From: Pseudomonadota bacterium
Lineage (GTDB): Bacteria > Pseudomonadota > Gammaproteobacteria > Burkholderiales > Rhodocyclaceae
Direction of reading: 5' to 3'
Assembly (NCBI GenBank): GCA_018262235.1
Contig: JAGTRY010000034.1
Location: 1 to 33,716 of the forward strand
DNA length: 33,716 nt
Shown here: piece after piece, positions 1 through 8,718 of the stretch
Layout of the letters: each line of letters opens with the position of its first letter
Position numbering within the stretch: the first letter of the stretch is position 1
Notes under the pieces: generated by a model
Database searches by the model: none
Told to the model about the DNA's origin: nothing
The model's input: only the letters and a program-made list of their open reading frames with translations
Position numbers and translations under genes: made by a program

Positions 1-45
1 TTCATGGGCGTGGCCGGAAAATATCGGTGAAAAATCAAGGCGTGA

Positions 46-74
46 ATTCTACCCCGGATCGCCCGCCATGCCGA
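46..74 (-). promoter_or_regulatory. Possible sigma-70 promoter leading out of the left edge
   Basis: Reading leftward, TCGGCA (69-74) and TAGAAT (46-51) are separated by 17 bases. An ATG follows on the same strand at positions 5-3, so a further gene may begin just beyond the window. The -35 is poor and the downstream gene is not visible, so this is a weak call. The 96 bases left of the permease stop codon hold no other supported feature. Confidence 0.25.
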
Positions 75-96
75 AACCTCGCGTCAGGCATGTTTC

Positions 97-909
97 CTAG
101 CGGTATGGGCGCGGCGCCGCCAGCCGCATCCCGACAAGCACGATCCCCAGCGTCGCCCCATATACCAGCACGTGCATGCCGGTCGGCTCGGCATCGTAGC
201 CAGCCAGGGCATGCAAGGCCGTGCCCAGCGCAGAATCCGCCGAGATCAGGCCGGAACTGTCCCACAGCGGGTCGGCCAGAGCCGGCAACCAGCCCGCCTG
301 GATCAGGAAGCGCGCCGCCTGCCCGGCCATGCCGGCCGTCAGCAGCAGCACCAAGCCGGCCGTCACATTGAAGAACCAGCGTAGCGGGATGCGCAACAAG
401 CCGGCATACAAGCCCACGCCGACCAGCACGCCAGCCAGCAGCCCGAGCAATGCCCCACCCATCATCGACGCCAGCGTGGTACCGCCCTGCGCGAAGATAC
501 CGTACAGGAACAGGACGACTTCCGAGCCCTCGCGCAGTACCGCCATACCGATCACCGCCAGCAGCACGGTCACCGGTTCGCTACCGGTCTGCACGGCTTG
601 CCCCATGCGGGAGGCACGGCTGGCCATCTCGCGCCCGTGGCGGGCCATCCAGATGTTGTGCCAGGCCAGCATCAACACCGCAAGCATCAGGATCGCGGCA
701 TTGAAAAGCTCCTGCCCCACGCCTTGCGCCCATTCGCCGATCACCCCGGCAAACATCGCCACCAGACAGGCGCCGGCCACACCCAGGGTTACGCCGCAGG
801 CAATCCAGCGGCCGCGATGGCGCACCCCGACCAGTGCGGCAGCAATGATCCCGATGATCAGGGCAGCTTCGAGGACTTCACGAAAAACAACGATGGCACT
901 GCTGAACAT
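97..909 (-). CDS. efeU: FTR1-family high-affinity iron permease (EfeU/FtrC-like)
   Basis: A 270-residue polytopic inner-membrane protein with about seven hydrophobic segments. It carries the two REXXE iron-binding motifs that define the FTR1/EfeU family: R10-E-V-L-E14 in the first segment and R126-E-G-S-E130 in the fourth. Members move iron, usually oxidised from Fe(II) during transport, across the cytoplasmic membrane. The length matches bacterial EfeU/FtrC proteins. It lies 90 bases downstream of a periplasmic cupredoxin on the same strand, and the pair is probably one transcript from the Fur-controlled divergent promoter near 1390. EfeB (DyP peroxidase), P19/FtrA and a ferredoxin FtrD are not visible, so this is a minimal version unless partners lie beyond the left edge. 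Family assignment is firm; the oxidation partner is unknown. Confidence 0.93.
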   Translation of the reverse strand: MFSSAIVVFREVLEAALIIGIIAAALVGVRHRGRWIACGVTLGVAGACLVAMFAGVIGEWAQGVGQELFNAAILMLAVLMLAWHNIWMARHGREMASRASRMGQAVQTGSEPVTVLLAVIGMAVLREGSEVVLFLYGIFAQGGTTLASMMGGALLGLLAGVLVGVGLYAGLLRIPLRWFFNVTAGLVLLLTAGMAGQAARFLIQAGWLPALADPLWDSSGLISADSALGTALHALAGYDAEPTGMHVLVYGATLGIVLVGMRLAAPRPYR

Positions 910-999
910 GGCTTACCCCATGAGGCCGCAGAAAAATGCAGCAAAGTGGAACGGAGCGTTTCCGGCTGGAGAACGCCAGCGGCCGCATTTCTGTTGCCG

Positions 1000-1320
1000 T
1001 CATTCGGCAATCAGGACGCCCTGGGCGGTTTTCTCGTTGAACTCGCCAAAGAAGGAATACGTGCCGGGTTTGAGCGGACCGACCATCACGACGCCCTTGC
1101 TCTTGCCAGGAATCACCTTTTCCGCACGCAGCTTCTTGCTCTCGAATTCTTCGGGCGTGGCATCCCGGTTATCCACCACGATTCGGATCCGCTGCCCGGC
1201 CGAAACGCGCAGTTCAGCAGGCTGGAACAGGTGGTTTTCGATCACCAGCGTCACGTCCTGGTCCGCAAGTGCCAGACCGGAAGCCAGCATCAAGGTCGCG
1301 GCAACAAAGCTTCTGCGCAT
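1000..1320 (-). CDS. Periplasmic EfeO-type cupredoxin-like iron protein
   Basis: I chose the ATG at 1320 because a GGAGAG ribosome site lies just upstream and the protein then starts with a clean Sec signal peptide (MRRSF...ALA). A GTG/ATG further upstream would add 15 non-signal residues. The 106-residue product resembles the cupredoxin domain found in EfeO and FtrB. It has an acidic stretch TPEEFES and the C-terminal motif GPLKPGTYSFFGEF. No cysteine is present in the mature part, so the usual type-1 copper Cys-His-Met site is absent; carboxylates may bind iron instead (inference). The M75 peptidase-like domain of full EfeO is missing. Its gene precedes the FTR1 permease, and it probably delivers or oxidises periplasmic iron for that permease. 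Confidence 0.82.
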   Translation of the reverse strand: MRRSFVAATLMLASGLALADQDVTLVIENHLFQPAELRVSAGQRIRIVVDNRDATPEEFESKKLRAEKVIPGKSKGVVMVGPLKPGTYSFFGEFNEKTAQGVLIAE

Positions 1321-1363
1321 GAGGACTCTCCATTCCATCAATTCATTGCTTGGGGTTTGATGC

Positions 1364-1393
1364 ACTCTATTTGCGAATGATTATTAATGTCAA
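1364..1393 (-). promoter_or_regulatory. Divergent promoter for cupredoxin-permease pair with Fur box
   Basis: On the minus strand a perfect -35 TTGACA (1388-1393) is followed after 18 bases by TAGAGT (1364-1369). Within the spacer, 1372-1386 reads TGCGAATGATTATTA and matches the 7-1-7 Fur consensus TGATAATNATTATCA at 11 of 14 defined positions. Repression by iron-loaded Fur is the natural reading given the iron genes on both sides. Seen directly: the motifs. Inferred: Fur binding. Confidence 0.6.
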
Positions 1394-1397
1394 CCAC

Positions 1398-1435
1398 TTG
1401 ACTTTCATTGTCTTGCAAGATGAGAATGATTCCCA
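1398..1435 (+). promoter_or_regulatory. Promoter of the siderophore receptor operon with Fur box
   Basis: TTGACT (1398-1403) is followed after 18 bases by GAGAAT (1422-1427). A second Fur-like palindrome, TGAGAATGATTCCCA at 1421-1435, covers the -10. Six of its seven arm pairs are self-complementary, and it matches the Fur consensus at 11 of 14 positions. Its centre is 49 bases from the other Fur box, so the two promoters can be repressed together. Confidence 0.6.
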
Positions 1436-1482
1436 ATAAAACCAAGACTTGCCCCAAACCCATTCCCCAGGGAGATTTTTCG

Positions 1483-3645
1483 ATGCGTTTTTCCCCCGAA
1501 GTCCTGAACAAGGCGCCCTCGCGCCTGTTGTCCGCACTCGCCACCGGTGCCATGGTGAGCAGTGCCGCAGCCGCTGAACCGCAGGCAGCCCAGTCCAGCG
1601 CCGAGGCCGACCGGACGCTCAAACCTGTCGTCGTCCGGGATTCACGCGACAGCGCCCGTCCCGAGCGGGGCTACAAGGCCGAAGTCACCACCATCGGCAA
1701 ACAGGCCGAAACCCCCAAGGACGTTCCGCAGTCGATCACCATCATCCCGGAGAAACTGATCTCGGATCGCAAGGACGACAGCCTCAAGGCAGCGCTGCAG
1801 AACGTCGCCGGGCTGACTTTCAACGCTGGCGAAGGCGGTCGCATCGGCGACAACATCAACCTGCGCGGTTACGTGGCTTATGGAGATCTCTACCAGGACG
1901 GCCTCCGGGACATCGCCCAGTACAACCGTGAAGTCTTCAACCTGGAACGTGTCGAAGTGCTGCGCGGCGCCTCCTCGATGCTCTTCGGCCGCGGCTCGAC
2001 GGGTGGCGTAATCAACCAGGTCAGTAAAACGCCCTTCCTCGCCGATGAAAACGTGGTGAGTACCACCGTCGGCAACCACGACTATTTCCGCAGCACGACC
2101 GACCTGAACAAGGTCGTCGGCGAAACCTCGGCAATCCGCCTCAACACGATGTACACCACATCAGGTGGCGATCCGGACGGCGCCGACAGCAAACGCTATG
2201 GGGTTGCACCGAGCTTCAGCACCGGCATCGGCACCGCCAACCAGTTCGACGTCAGCTACTACCATCTGAACTACGACGACACCCCCAACTATGGCTTCGG
2301 TTGGGCCGGCGGGCGCCCGGTGGATAGCGCCGCGGACAAGTTTTACGGACTCGCCAGCGACTTCCAGCGTGATTCGGCGGATGTCGTCACCGGCAAATAC
2401 ACGCACCGCTTCGACAACCGGACCCAGCTCAGCTCGGTACTGCGCTACGGCGAATACAAACGCGACCTGTGGGCCACCACGGCGCGCCCGAGCGGCAGCG
2501 TGGTCACCGACAGCAGCAGTTTCTCGCGTGGCAACCAGCGCCGCGGCGGGGAAGAGCAGCACGTGTTCAGCCAGACCGATCTCTCCTCGCGATTCGAAGC
2601 ACTGGGCATGAAACACGAAGCCCTGGCCGGGATGGAACTGGCCCACGAGCAATCGACCCGCTGGAGCTACGCTGCAACCCCATCCAAGACCGCAGGCATT
2701 GTCGGCGACCCGGGGGCGAGCAGCGATCAAGGCCTCGCCCGCAATGGCATGCGCACAAGCATGAACGACTTCACAGCCAGCACTGTCGGCCTGTATACGC
2801 AGGACATCATCGAATTCCTCCCGGGCTGGAAGCTGCTCGCCGGCACCCGCTGGGACCGTTTTGCGGGCGATTACCGCTCGGGTACCGGGAGTCAGGCCTC
2901 GCGCCTGGAACGCCACGACTATCTGTGGAGCTGGCGCAGCGGGCTGATCCACGCGCTGACCGAAGAGGTGAATGTGTATGCCACGTACGGCTCCTCGTTC
3001 AATACCTCGGGCGACCTCTACCAGTACGACTCACGGACCGCCAATACGCCCCCCGAACAAAGCCGCAACCTTGAACTGGGGACCAAAGCCGAATTGCTCG
3101 ACGGCCAGCTGTCTGCCCGCGTGGCGCTGTTCCGCACCGAGAAATACAACGAGCGCAGCACGGACACCGACACCACGGACAGCACCTACCTGCTCTCCGG
3201 CAAGCGCCATACCGATGGCTACGAATTCGAGATCAACGGCCATCTGAGCGACAAGTGGGAGGTCTTCTTCAACTACGCCCACATGTGGTCGAACATCGAC
3301 AAGGCAGGCTCCTCAGCGAGTGCGTCCGCGACAGTGGGACGCCCGGCCGCCAACACGCCGACCAACACCGGCAGTCTGTGGAGCACCTACCAGTTCCTGC
3401 CGAACTGGACCTTCGGCGCCGGCGCAGATGGCCAGAGCAAGCGCAACCCTTCGCACAACTCGTCGAACTGGGCGCCGGGCTATGTGAAGTATGACGCCAT
3501 GATCAAGTACGACCAGCCGCGCTACAGCGTCCAGCTCAATCTCAACAACTTGCTCGACAAGGTCTACTGGCAGGCGGTCTACAACGGCCATGCCATCGCC
3601 GGCCCCGGTCGCACCATCCAGCTCACCACCGAGCTGAGGTTCTGA
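1483..3645 (+). CDS. TonB-dependent siderophore receptor (PiuA/Fiu-like)
   Basis: Start at the ATG at 1483, preceded by CAGGGAGA and followed by a signal peptide ending near SSAAAA. The upstream in-frame start at 1408 would bury the signal and run through the Fur box. The 720-residue product has a TonB-box-like segment (LKPVVV), a plug domain (VPQSITIIP; VEVLRGASSMLFGRGSTGG) and a long 22-strand-type barrel ending in a C-terminal phenylalanine, as expected for an outer-membrane protein. Family knowledge: such receptors import ferric siderophores using TonB energy. Linkage to a piuC gene suggests the PiuA/Fiu catecholate branch. The actual substrate cannot be read from sequence. Confidence 0.9.
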   Translation: MRFSPEVLNKAPSRLLSALATGAMVSSAAAAEPQAAQSSAEADRTLKPVVVRDSRDSARPERGYKAEVTTIGKQAETPKDVPQSITIIPEKLISDRKDDSLKAALQNVAGLTFNAGEGGRIGDNINLRGYVAYGDLYQDGLRDIAQYNREVFNLERVEVLRGASSMLFGRGSTGGVINQVSKTPFLADENVVSTTVGNHDYFRSTTDLNKVVGETSAIRLNTMYTTSGGDPDGADSKRYGVAPSFSTGIGTANQFDVSYYHLNYDDTPNYGFGWAGGRPVDSAADKFYGLASDFQRDSADVVTGKYTHRFDNRTQLSSVLRYGEYKRDLWATTARPSGSVVTDSSSFSRGNQRRGGEEQHVFSQTDLSSRFEALGMKHEALAGMELAHEQSTRWSYAATPSKTAGIVGDPGASSDQGLARNGMRTSMNDFTASTVGLYTQDIIEFLPGWKLLAGTRWDRFAGDYRSGTGSQASRLERHDYLWSWRSGLIHALTEEVNVYATYGSSFNTSGDLYQYDSRTANTPPEQSRNLELGTKAELLDGQLSARVALFRTEKYNERSTDTDTTDSTYLLSGKRHTDGYEFEINGHLSDKWEVFFNYAHMWSNIDKAGSSASASATVGRPAANTPTNTGSLWSTYQFLPNWTFGAGADGQSKRNPSHNSSNWAPGYVKYDAMIKYDQPRYSVQLNLNNLLDKVYWQAVYNGHAIAGPGRTIQLTTELRF

Positions 3646-3666
3646 TCCGCATCATCAGGAAAAGCC

Positions 3667-4347
3667 ATGCTGATTCACGCCCGAAACGTTCTCTCCCCTG
3701 CCGAACTGCAGCGCATCCGTGCGCTGCTGGATGCGGCCGACTGGGCCGATGGCCGCATCACGGCCGGAACCCAGTCGGCACAGGTCAAACGCAACCAGCA
3801 GTTGCCGGAAACCGCTGCACAGATCGGTGAAGCGCGGGCCATCGTGCGCGCCGCCCTGGCGCGTAATGCCCAGTTCTTCTCGGCGGCCCTGCCGCGCGAG
3901 ATCTACCCGCCGCTGTTCAATCGCTACGAAGGCGGTCAGCACTTCGGCAATCACGTCGACAACGCAGTGCGTCTGTTACCCGACGGCAGCCGTCACCTGC
4001 GTACCGACGTATCGGCCACGCTGTTCCTCACCGAACCCGGAAGTTATGATGGCGGCGAACTGGTGATTGACGACACCTACGGCGAACAGCGCGTGAAATT
4101 CGCCGCGGGCGACATGGTGGTCTACCCCTCGACCAGCCTGCATCGCGTCGAGCCGGTCACCCGCGGTGCCCGCGTGTCCTGCTTCATGTGGATCCAGAGC
4201 ATGGTGCGCGAGGACGCCAAGCGCGCCCTGCTGCACGAGATGGATCTGGCGATTGCCACCCTGCGTGCCGAACACGGCGACACCGAGGCAGTCATCAGCC
4301 TGACCGGCAATTATCACAACCTGCTGCGCATGTGGGCCGAGCTGTGA
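3667..4347 (+). CDS. piuC: PiuC/YbiX-type Fe(II)/2-oxoglutarate dioxygenase
   Basis: A 226-residue protein with the PKHD-hydroxylase core. The metal triad is H96-x-D98 (in GNHVDN) and H159 (in TSLHRVEP). An arginine in TRGAR is the expected 2-oxoglutarate contact. The length equals that of E. coli YbiX and Pseudomonas PiuC. The gene lies 21 bases after the receptor and overlaps tonB by one base (TGATG), so it belongs to the operon. The family is consistently paired with catecholate siderophore receptors, but its substrate is not established. No signal peptide is present, so it is cytoplasmic. Confidence 0.92.
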   Translation: MLIHARNVLSPAELQRIRALLDAADWADGRITAGTQSAQVKRNQQLPETAAQIGEARAIVRAALARNAQFFSAALPREIYPPLFNRYEGGQHFGNHVDNAVRLLPDGSRHLRTDVSATLFLTEPGSYDGGELVIDDTYGEQRVKFAAGDMVVYPSTSLHRVEPVTRGARVSCFMWIQSMVREDAKRALLHEMDLAIATLRAEHGDTEAVISLTGNYHNLLRMWAEL

Positions 4348-5033
4348 TGCACGTCCTCAACGCCCCGCTGCGCACCGAACGCGCCGTCAGTCTTGCATCC
4401 GTCATTGGCCTGCATGCGCTGGCCGCCCTGGCATTGCTGAGCCTGGTCCAGCCGGCAATCATGACCTGGCAGGCCGAGCCGGTGCACATCGAGCTGGTCA
4501 CCGCCGCGCCGCCGGCGCCCACCCCGGCTGAAGCGCCCAAGCCGCTGCCCACCAAGGCTGCACCGCCCCGCAAACCTGCCCCGCAGCCCACCGTAGCGCC
4601 TGCAGTGGTGCAGACTGCCGCCCCCGTACCCGCCGAAACACCGCATATCAGCGCCGCCCCCGCCCCCCAGGCCCCCCCGCGCGTCGCGCCCACCGAGAGC
4701 ACGCCGCCCAGCCATCCGCCAGCAGCCGCAGGTCCTGGTACCGAAACCGTCCAGGCACCGCGTTTCGATGCGGACTATCTGCGTAACCCGTCCCCCGCCT
4801 ACCCGCCCGCTTCACGCAGTCTGGGCGAAGAAGGCCGGGTGATATTGCGCGTACAGGTCAGCGAAGACGGTCAGGCGCAGCAGGTTCTGGTCGACGTCAG
4901 CAGCGGTTCCTCGCGCCTGGATCGCGCAGCCCGCGAAGCCGTTGCGCAATGGCGCTTCGTGCCTGCCCGCCAGGGCCAGCAAGCACTGGTCGCCTGGGTC
5001 AAGGTCCCCATTATTTTTGAACTGAAACGCTGA
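4347..5033 (+). CDS. tonB: TonB energy transducer
   Basis: The ATG at 4347 overlaps the piuC stop codon. The 228-residue protein has a short cytoplasmic head and one membrane anchor near residues 14-36. A long Pro/Ala/Lys-rich periplasmic spacer follows (about residues 48-135, many PAP/KP repeats). It ends in a TonB C-terminal domain that begins at NPSPAYPPASRSLGEEG and includes WRFVPAR. It transmits proton-motive energy from ExbBD to outer-membrane receptors. Being in the same operon as one receptor, it is probably a dedicated TonB. The proline-rich spacer is also very GC-rich compared with neighbouring genes, which is normal for such linkers. Confidence 0.93.
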   Translation: MHVLNAPLRTERAVSLASVIGLHALAALALLSLVQPAIMTWQAEPVHIELVTAAPPAPTPAEAPKPLPTKAAPPRKPAPQPTVAPAVVQTAAPVPAETPHISAAPAPQAPPRVAPTESTPPSHPPAAAGPGTETVQAPRFDADYLRNPSPAYPPASRSLGEEGRVILRVQVSEDGQAQQVLVDVSSGSSRLDRAAREAVAQWRFVPARQGQQALVAWVKVPIIFELKR

Positions 5034-5073
5034 CAACAGCCTTCCCCACAAACTTCATCCACGAGAACACACC

Positions 5074-5796
5074 ATGCCAAACCAGACCCTGGGTTTTGCC
5101 CACTTTCTTACTCAAGCCGATGGCCTCGGCAAGGCCTTGTTCATTCTGCTCATCGCCATGTCACTGGCATCCTGGTACTTCATCCTCACCAAAGCCATCA
5201 TCAAACTGCGCCAGCGCCGCGCTTCGGACAAGTTCGTCAGCCTGTTCTGGAATGCCGCCTCACTCGATGAGGTACGTAACGAAATCAACACCCATGGTGC
5301 CAACGAGCCCTTCTCCCACCTGACCAGTCACGCCCTGTTTGCGCGCGAACACCACCAGCGCACCGGCGGGGGCAAACTCGGCGAAGCCGGCTCCCTGGGT
5401 GATTTCCTCACCCGCAGCATGCGCAAGGTCATTGACGAAGAAACCGCCTCGCTCGAAAACGGCCTGACCGTACTCGCCACGGTGGGCGCGACCGCGCCCT
5501 TCGTTGGCCTGCTCGGTACCGTGTGGGGCGTATATGGTGCCCTGATTGCCATCGGCATGAGCGGTGCGGGCACCCTGGACAAGGTTGCTGGTCCGGTCGG
5601 TGAAGCCCTGGTGATGACCGGTCTGGGGCTCGCTGTGGCAATCCCCGCCGTGGTGGCCTACAACAGCTTCACACGCCACAACCGCCTGACGCTTTCGCGC
5701 CTGGATGCCTTCGCCCACGACCTGTTTGCCTACCTCACCACGGGTGTGCATCACGCGCAGAACGGTAAGCTGCACAACCTGCAAGGAGTCGCGTGA
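5074..5796 (+). CDS. exbB: ExbB proton-channel subunit (MotA/TolQ/ExbB family)
   Basis: A 240-residue protein with three membrane segments: residues about 20-40 (LFILLIAMSLASWYFIL), then the family signature region TVLATVGATAPFVGLLGTVW, then EALVMTGLGLAVAIPAVVAY. The order and the GLLGTVWG motif are typical of ExbB/TolQ. Direct linkage to tonB and exbD favours ExbB over TolQ. With ExbD it forms the inner-membrane motor that energises TonB. It starts 40 bases after tonB and overlaps exbD by one base. Confidence 0.93.
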   Translation: MPNQTLGFAHFLTQADGLGKALFILLIAMSLASWYFILTKAIIKLRQRRASDKFVSLFWNAASLDEVRNEINTHGANEPFSHLTSHALFAREHHQRTGGGKLGEAGSLGDFLTRSMRKVIDEETASLENGLTVLATVGATAPFVGLLGTVWGVYGALIAIGMSGAGTLDKVAGPVGEALVMTGLGLAVAIPAVVAYNSFTRHNRLTLSRLDAFAHDLFAYLTTGVHHAQNGKLHNLQGVA

Positions 5797-6221
5797 TGGC
5801 CTTCGGCGGTTTTTCCAAGGAAGCCAATACGGCACCGATGGCCGAGATCAACATGGTGCCGCTGATCGACGTGATGCTGGTGCTGCTGGTGATCTTCATC
5901 CTCACGGCACCGCTGCTCACGCACGCCGTGAAGGTTGAACTGCCGCGCACCACCAGCGCGGAAAACCGGGTCCAGGCGGAACGCATCGAAATCGCCCTGA
6001 CACCCGATTCCGCGGTCTTCTGGAATGGCGAAAAGCTGGACATGGCGCAGCTGGACGAACGCCTGCACGCCGCCGCAGCCACGGTCACCGATGCGGCGAG
6101 CGCCCCGGAACTGCATCTGCGTGCCGACAAGACCACGCCTTACGATGCCGTCGCCAAGGTGCTTTCCGCCGCGGCACGGGCAGGGCTGGGCAAGATCGCC
6201 TTCGTGAGCCAGCCGGAATGA
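5796..6221 (+). CDS. exbD: ExbD proton-channel subunit
   Basis: I use the ATG at 5796, which overlaps the exbB stop (TGATG) and has AAGGAG seven bases upstream; a GTG one codon earlier is possible. The 141-residue protein has a short cytoplasmic N-terminus and a single membrane helix with the essential aspartate in PLIDVMLVLLVIF. A periplasmic domain ends in the family-typical K-I-x-F-V. It partners ExbB to drive TonB. Its stop lies only seven bases from the stop of the converging chemoreceptor gene, with no hairpin in between, so the operon has no obvious private terminator. Confidence 0.93.
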   Translation: MAFGGFSKEANTAPMAEINMVPLIDVMLVLLVIFILTAPLLTHAVKVELPRTTSAENRVQAERIEIALTPDSAVFWNGEKLDMAQLDERLHAAAATVTDAASAPELHLRADKTTPYDAVAKVLSAAARAGLGKIAFVSQPE

Positions 6222-6228
6222 TGCGCGA

Positions 6229-7827
6229 TCAGCCACCAGCCTCCACACCGGACACCCGAAACCGTTCGGTGGTCTGCTGGATCTGATCGGCTACAGCAAG
6301 CAAGGTCTGCATCTCCGTGCGGGCCACCGCCAGTTCTTCCATGACCTGACGGGAGACTTGCGTCGCCCCGTCCACCAGTTCGCGAATGCTGGCCGTCGCG
6401 CTGGAATGCTCGTCAGTGGAGGACGCAATCCCATCAAGCATGCTGCTGACATTGATGATGGCCGGCACCATTTCAATGATGTTCTGCTGCATCCGCCGAC
6501 CCTGCTCGCAGCCACTGCCGGCATTCGCTTCGGCCACACGGATCGAGCTGACGACTTCGGCCGATGCACTCCACACCTGTTCCAGCAGCGTTTCGATCTG
6601 CCCGGTAGACGCAGCAGTACGTTCTGACAAGGCACGAACTTCGTCAGCCACCACCGCGAAACCACGCCCGTGTTCGCCGGCACGGGCAGCCTCGATAGCG
6701 GCATTGAGCGCCAGCAGATTGGTCTGATTGGCGATCCCCTTGATCATGGCACTGACATTGCCGATCTGGGTGATGGAATGCGATAGCTGACTCAATTGTC
6801 CGGCAGCCAGTGCGACAGTTTGCCCCAGTCCTTCGAGTTCACTGGCGGTCTGCACCCCGATCTTCTGCGCCACCTCGCCCATGTTGCGGACGGCGGCGGA
6901 AGACTGTGAAGCGTCCGCCGCAGAACTGGCGATCAGATCGATGGCGGCGTTGATCTCGGCAATCGCCTGATTGGTCTCATCCAGACTCGTGGCCTGCACG
7001 GTGCTGCGCTCGCCCAGTGCCACACTGCGCTGGGCCGCCTGATGGGCATGCTGGCGTACGGCGCTGGCGGCGAGCTTCACCTCACGCAGGATGGACTCGA
7101 ATGCCGCGATGAAGTGATTGAACCGCTGGGCCAGCTCGCCCAGTTCATCATTGCCCTGCGCAGGCAGACGCGTCCGCAAATCCCCCTCGGCCAACAGTCT
7201 GGACACCTGCGACATCTGGACGACCCGCCGCCGGATACCTTGCCCGAAGCGGATCTGGCACACCAGCACGAGCACCCCGGCCAGCGACAGCGGCGTCAGC
7301 ACCCCCCACAGCAGATTGTCGATGTGGTGGTGGATCACCACCTGGTGCAGCGTCGCCTGGACCTGCCGTGCGGCGATGAGGCGGTCCAGGGTCTGGTTGA
7401 GCGGAACGAGATACAAGCTGTAAATCCGCTCGGGAATGCTCAATGCATCTTCCGGCGCAGTGGTAAAGATTGTCAGCGCGCTTTTGAAGTTCTTGTGGAA
7501 GTCGCTCCAGTTGCCGATCACCTGCTTTTCGCTGGTTTCCTGCTGATCTTGCGGCAGGCCTGCACGTAACGCAGCCCAGCGCTCGCGTACCAGCGTGTCA
7601 GCTTCCGTAAGCTGTTTCTCGGTGTCTGCCGCCAGCAGATCCGCCCGTGAAACCGCCAGCGTCGTCGCCTTGATTTCGGTGAGCCGATACAGCACGGCCT
7701 GATCCTCCGCGTAGTCTGCAAAAGCGTGGCGCAGATCCGCGAGGCGATACGCGCTCAAAGACAAAGCGACGGCCAGCGCTGCGCCGTTGATGATCGCCAG
7801 CCACTGTAACTGTTTTGAAATTTTCAT
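6229..7827 (-). CDS. Methyl-accepting chemotaxis protein
   Basis: Start at ATG 7827, with GGGGAA five bases upstream and a membrane segment immediately following; an upstream start would add 19 polar residues. The 532-residue receptor has TM1 at about 8-28 and a helical periplasmic region of about 140 residues that looks like a four-helix bundle. TM2 is near 170-190, followed by a HAMP domain and the cytoplasmic signalling hairpin. The conserved tip reads [20 protein letters not shown] and [14 protein letters not shown] triple histidine (VIHHHID) sits just before TM2. It would control CheA in response to a periplasmic ligand. It follows ugpB-ugpQ on the same strand after a 162-base gap; the ligand is unknown. 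Confidence 0.93.
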   Translation of the reverse strand: MKISKQLQWLAIINGAALAVALSLSAYRLADLRHAFADYAEDQAVLYRLTEIKATTLAVSRADLLAADTEKQLTEADTLVRERWAALRAGLPQDQQETSEKQVIGNWSDFHKNFKSALTIFTTAPEDALSIPERIYSLYLVPLNQTLDRLIAARQVQATLHQVVIHHHIDNLLWGVLTPLSLAGVLVLVCQIRFGQGIRRRVVQMSQVSRLLAEGDLRTRLPAQGNDELGELAQRFNHFIAAFESILREVKLAASAVRQHAHQAAQRSVALGERSTVQATSLDETNQAIAEINAAIDLIASSAADASQSSAAVRNMGEVAQKIGVQTASELEGLGQTVALAAGQLSQLSHSITQIGNVSAMIKGIANQTNLLALNAAIEAARAGEHGRGFAVVADEVRALSERTAASTGQIETLLEQVWSASAEVVSSIRVAEANAGSGCEQGRRMQQNIIEMVPAIINVSSMLDGIASSTDEHSSATASIRELVDGATQVSRQVMEELAVARTEMQTLLAVADQIQQTTERFRVSGVEAGG

Positions 7828-7989
7828 GATTCCCCGTTCGAAGCCACGGCGCCAAGACGCACCGCACGGGGCTGCATCGGCCATCCTGACGCGGCCTTGA
7901 TGGCTGGAAACGATGAATTTTTCGTGACATGCAAATGAAATATCAGGCGCACCGCGCAGGTCCGCAGCCGACGTGCCTGTGCACCGGAA

Positions 7990-8718
7990 CTAGGCGTGCA
8001 CGATGTCCGGACGATCCGTGATGAGGCAGTCGACACCCCAGGCAAACAATTCCTGCGCATGAACCGGCGCGTTCTCGGTATAGACCGCCAGATGCAAGCC
8101 GGCACGCTTGATGGCTTGTGCCTGTGCATGCGTCAACAAGGCACTGTTGGCATGCACGGCAATGACCCCGAGGCTGACACAGCGCGCGTGCCAATCGGAA
8201 GGCAGCGCCTCGACCAGCAAGGCCCGCGGCAGTTGCGGCGCTTCCCGCCGGGCAACATGCAGCGCCTCTTCGGAGAAAGAGGAAAGCAGCAGCGAGCCGG
8301 CAAGGCCCGCAGCCTCTGCCGCCATGCGGGCAACCCGCGTGGCCGTAGCAGCGTCGTGCCCGATGGCGGGTTTGATCTCGATGTTGGCGCGCAGATTGAG
8401 CCGGCGGCATTCGGTCAGCGCCGCTTCAAACCGGGGGAGACGAACGCCAGCATAAGCACGGTGATGCATGCAACCAGCATCCAGTCCGGCAAGCACGGCA
8501 TCGGTACTTTCACAGACCTTTCCACAGCCGTTGGTGGTGCGTTCGAGGGTTTCGTCGTGGATCAGCCAGGGCGTGCCCTCAGCAGAGAGCATCACATCGA
8601 ACTCCACCCCGCCACAGCCGAGCAGTGCCGCGATGGCGAACCCGGCCAGTGTGTTTTCCGGAGCCAGGGCACCGCCACAGCGGTGCGCCATGACCCGGGG
8701 ATAAACCCAGACGCTCAA
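7990..8718 (-). CDS. ugpQ: Cytoplasmic glycerophosphodiester phosphodiesterase UgpQ
   Basis: A 242-residue TIM-barrel enzyme that hydrolyses glycerophosphodiesters to sn-glycerol 3-phosphate and an alcohol. The catalytic His-Arg lies in MAHRCGG. The metal and acid residues lie in PENT, EFD and LIHDETLERTTNG. There is no signal peptide, as in E. coli UgpQ. The start is TTG at 8718, overlapping the ugpB stop. I prefer it over the ATG nine codons later because the added residues (SVWVYPR) line up with the N-terminus of E. coli UgpQ as I recall it. The second glycine of the usual HRGG is a cysteine here. The overlap implies translational coupling to ugpB. Confidence 0.9.
   Translation of the reverse strand: MSVWVYPRVMAHRCGGALAPENTLAGFAIAALLGCGGVEFDVMLSAEGTPWLIHDETLERTTNGCGKVCESTDAVLAGLDAGCMHHRAYAGVRLPRFEAALTECRRLNLRANIEIKPAIGHDAATATRVARMAAEAAGLAGSLLLSSFSEEALHVARREAPQLPRALLVEALPSDWHARCVSLGVIAVHANSALLTHAQAQAIKRAGLHLAVYTENAPVHAQELFAWGVDCLITDRPDIVHA

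Noticed and set aside
221-1360. Long plus-strand reading frame across the iron permease and cupredoxin
   Set aside because: It is opposite two recognisable genes, is rich in Pro/Ser/Arg/Thr without domain signals, and would read through the Fur-controlled promoter direction.
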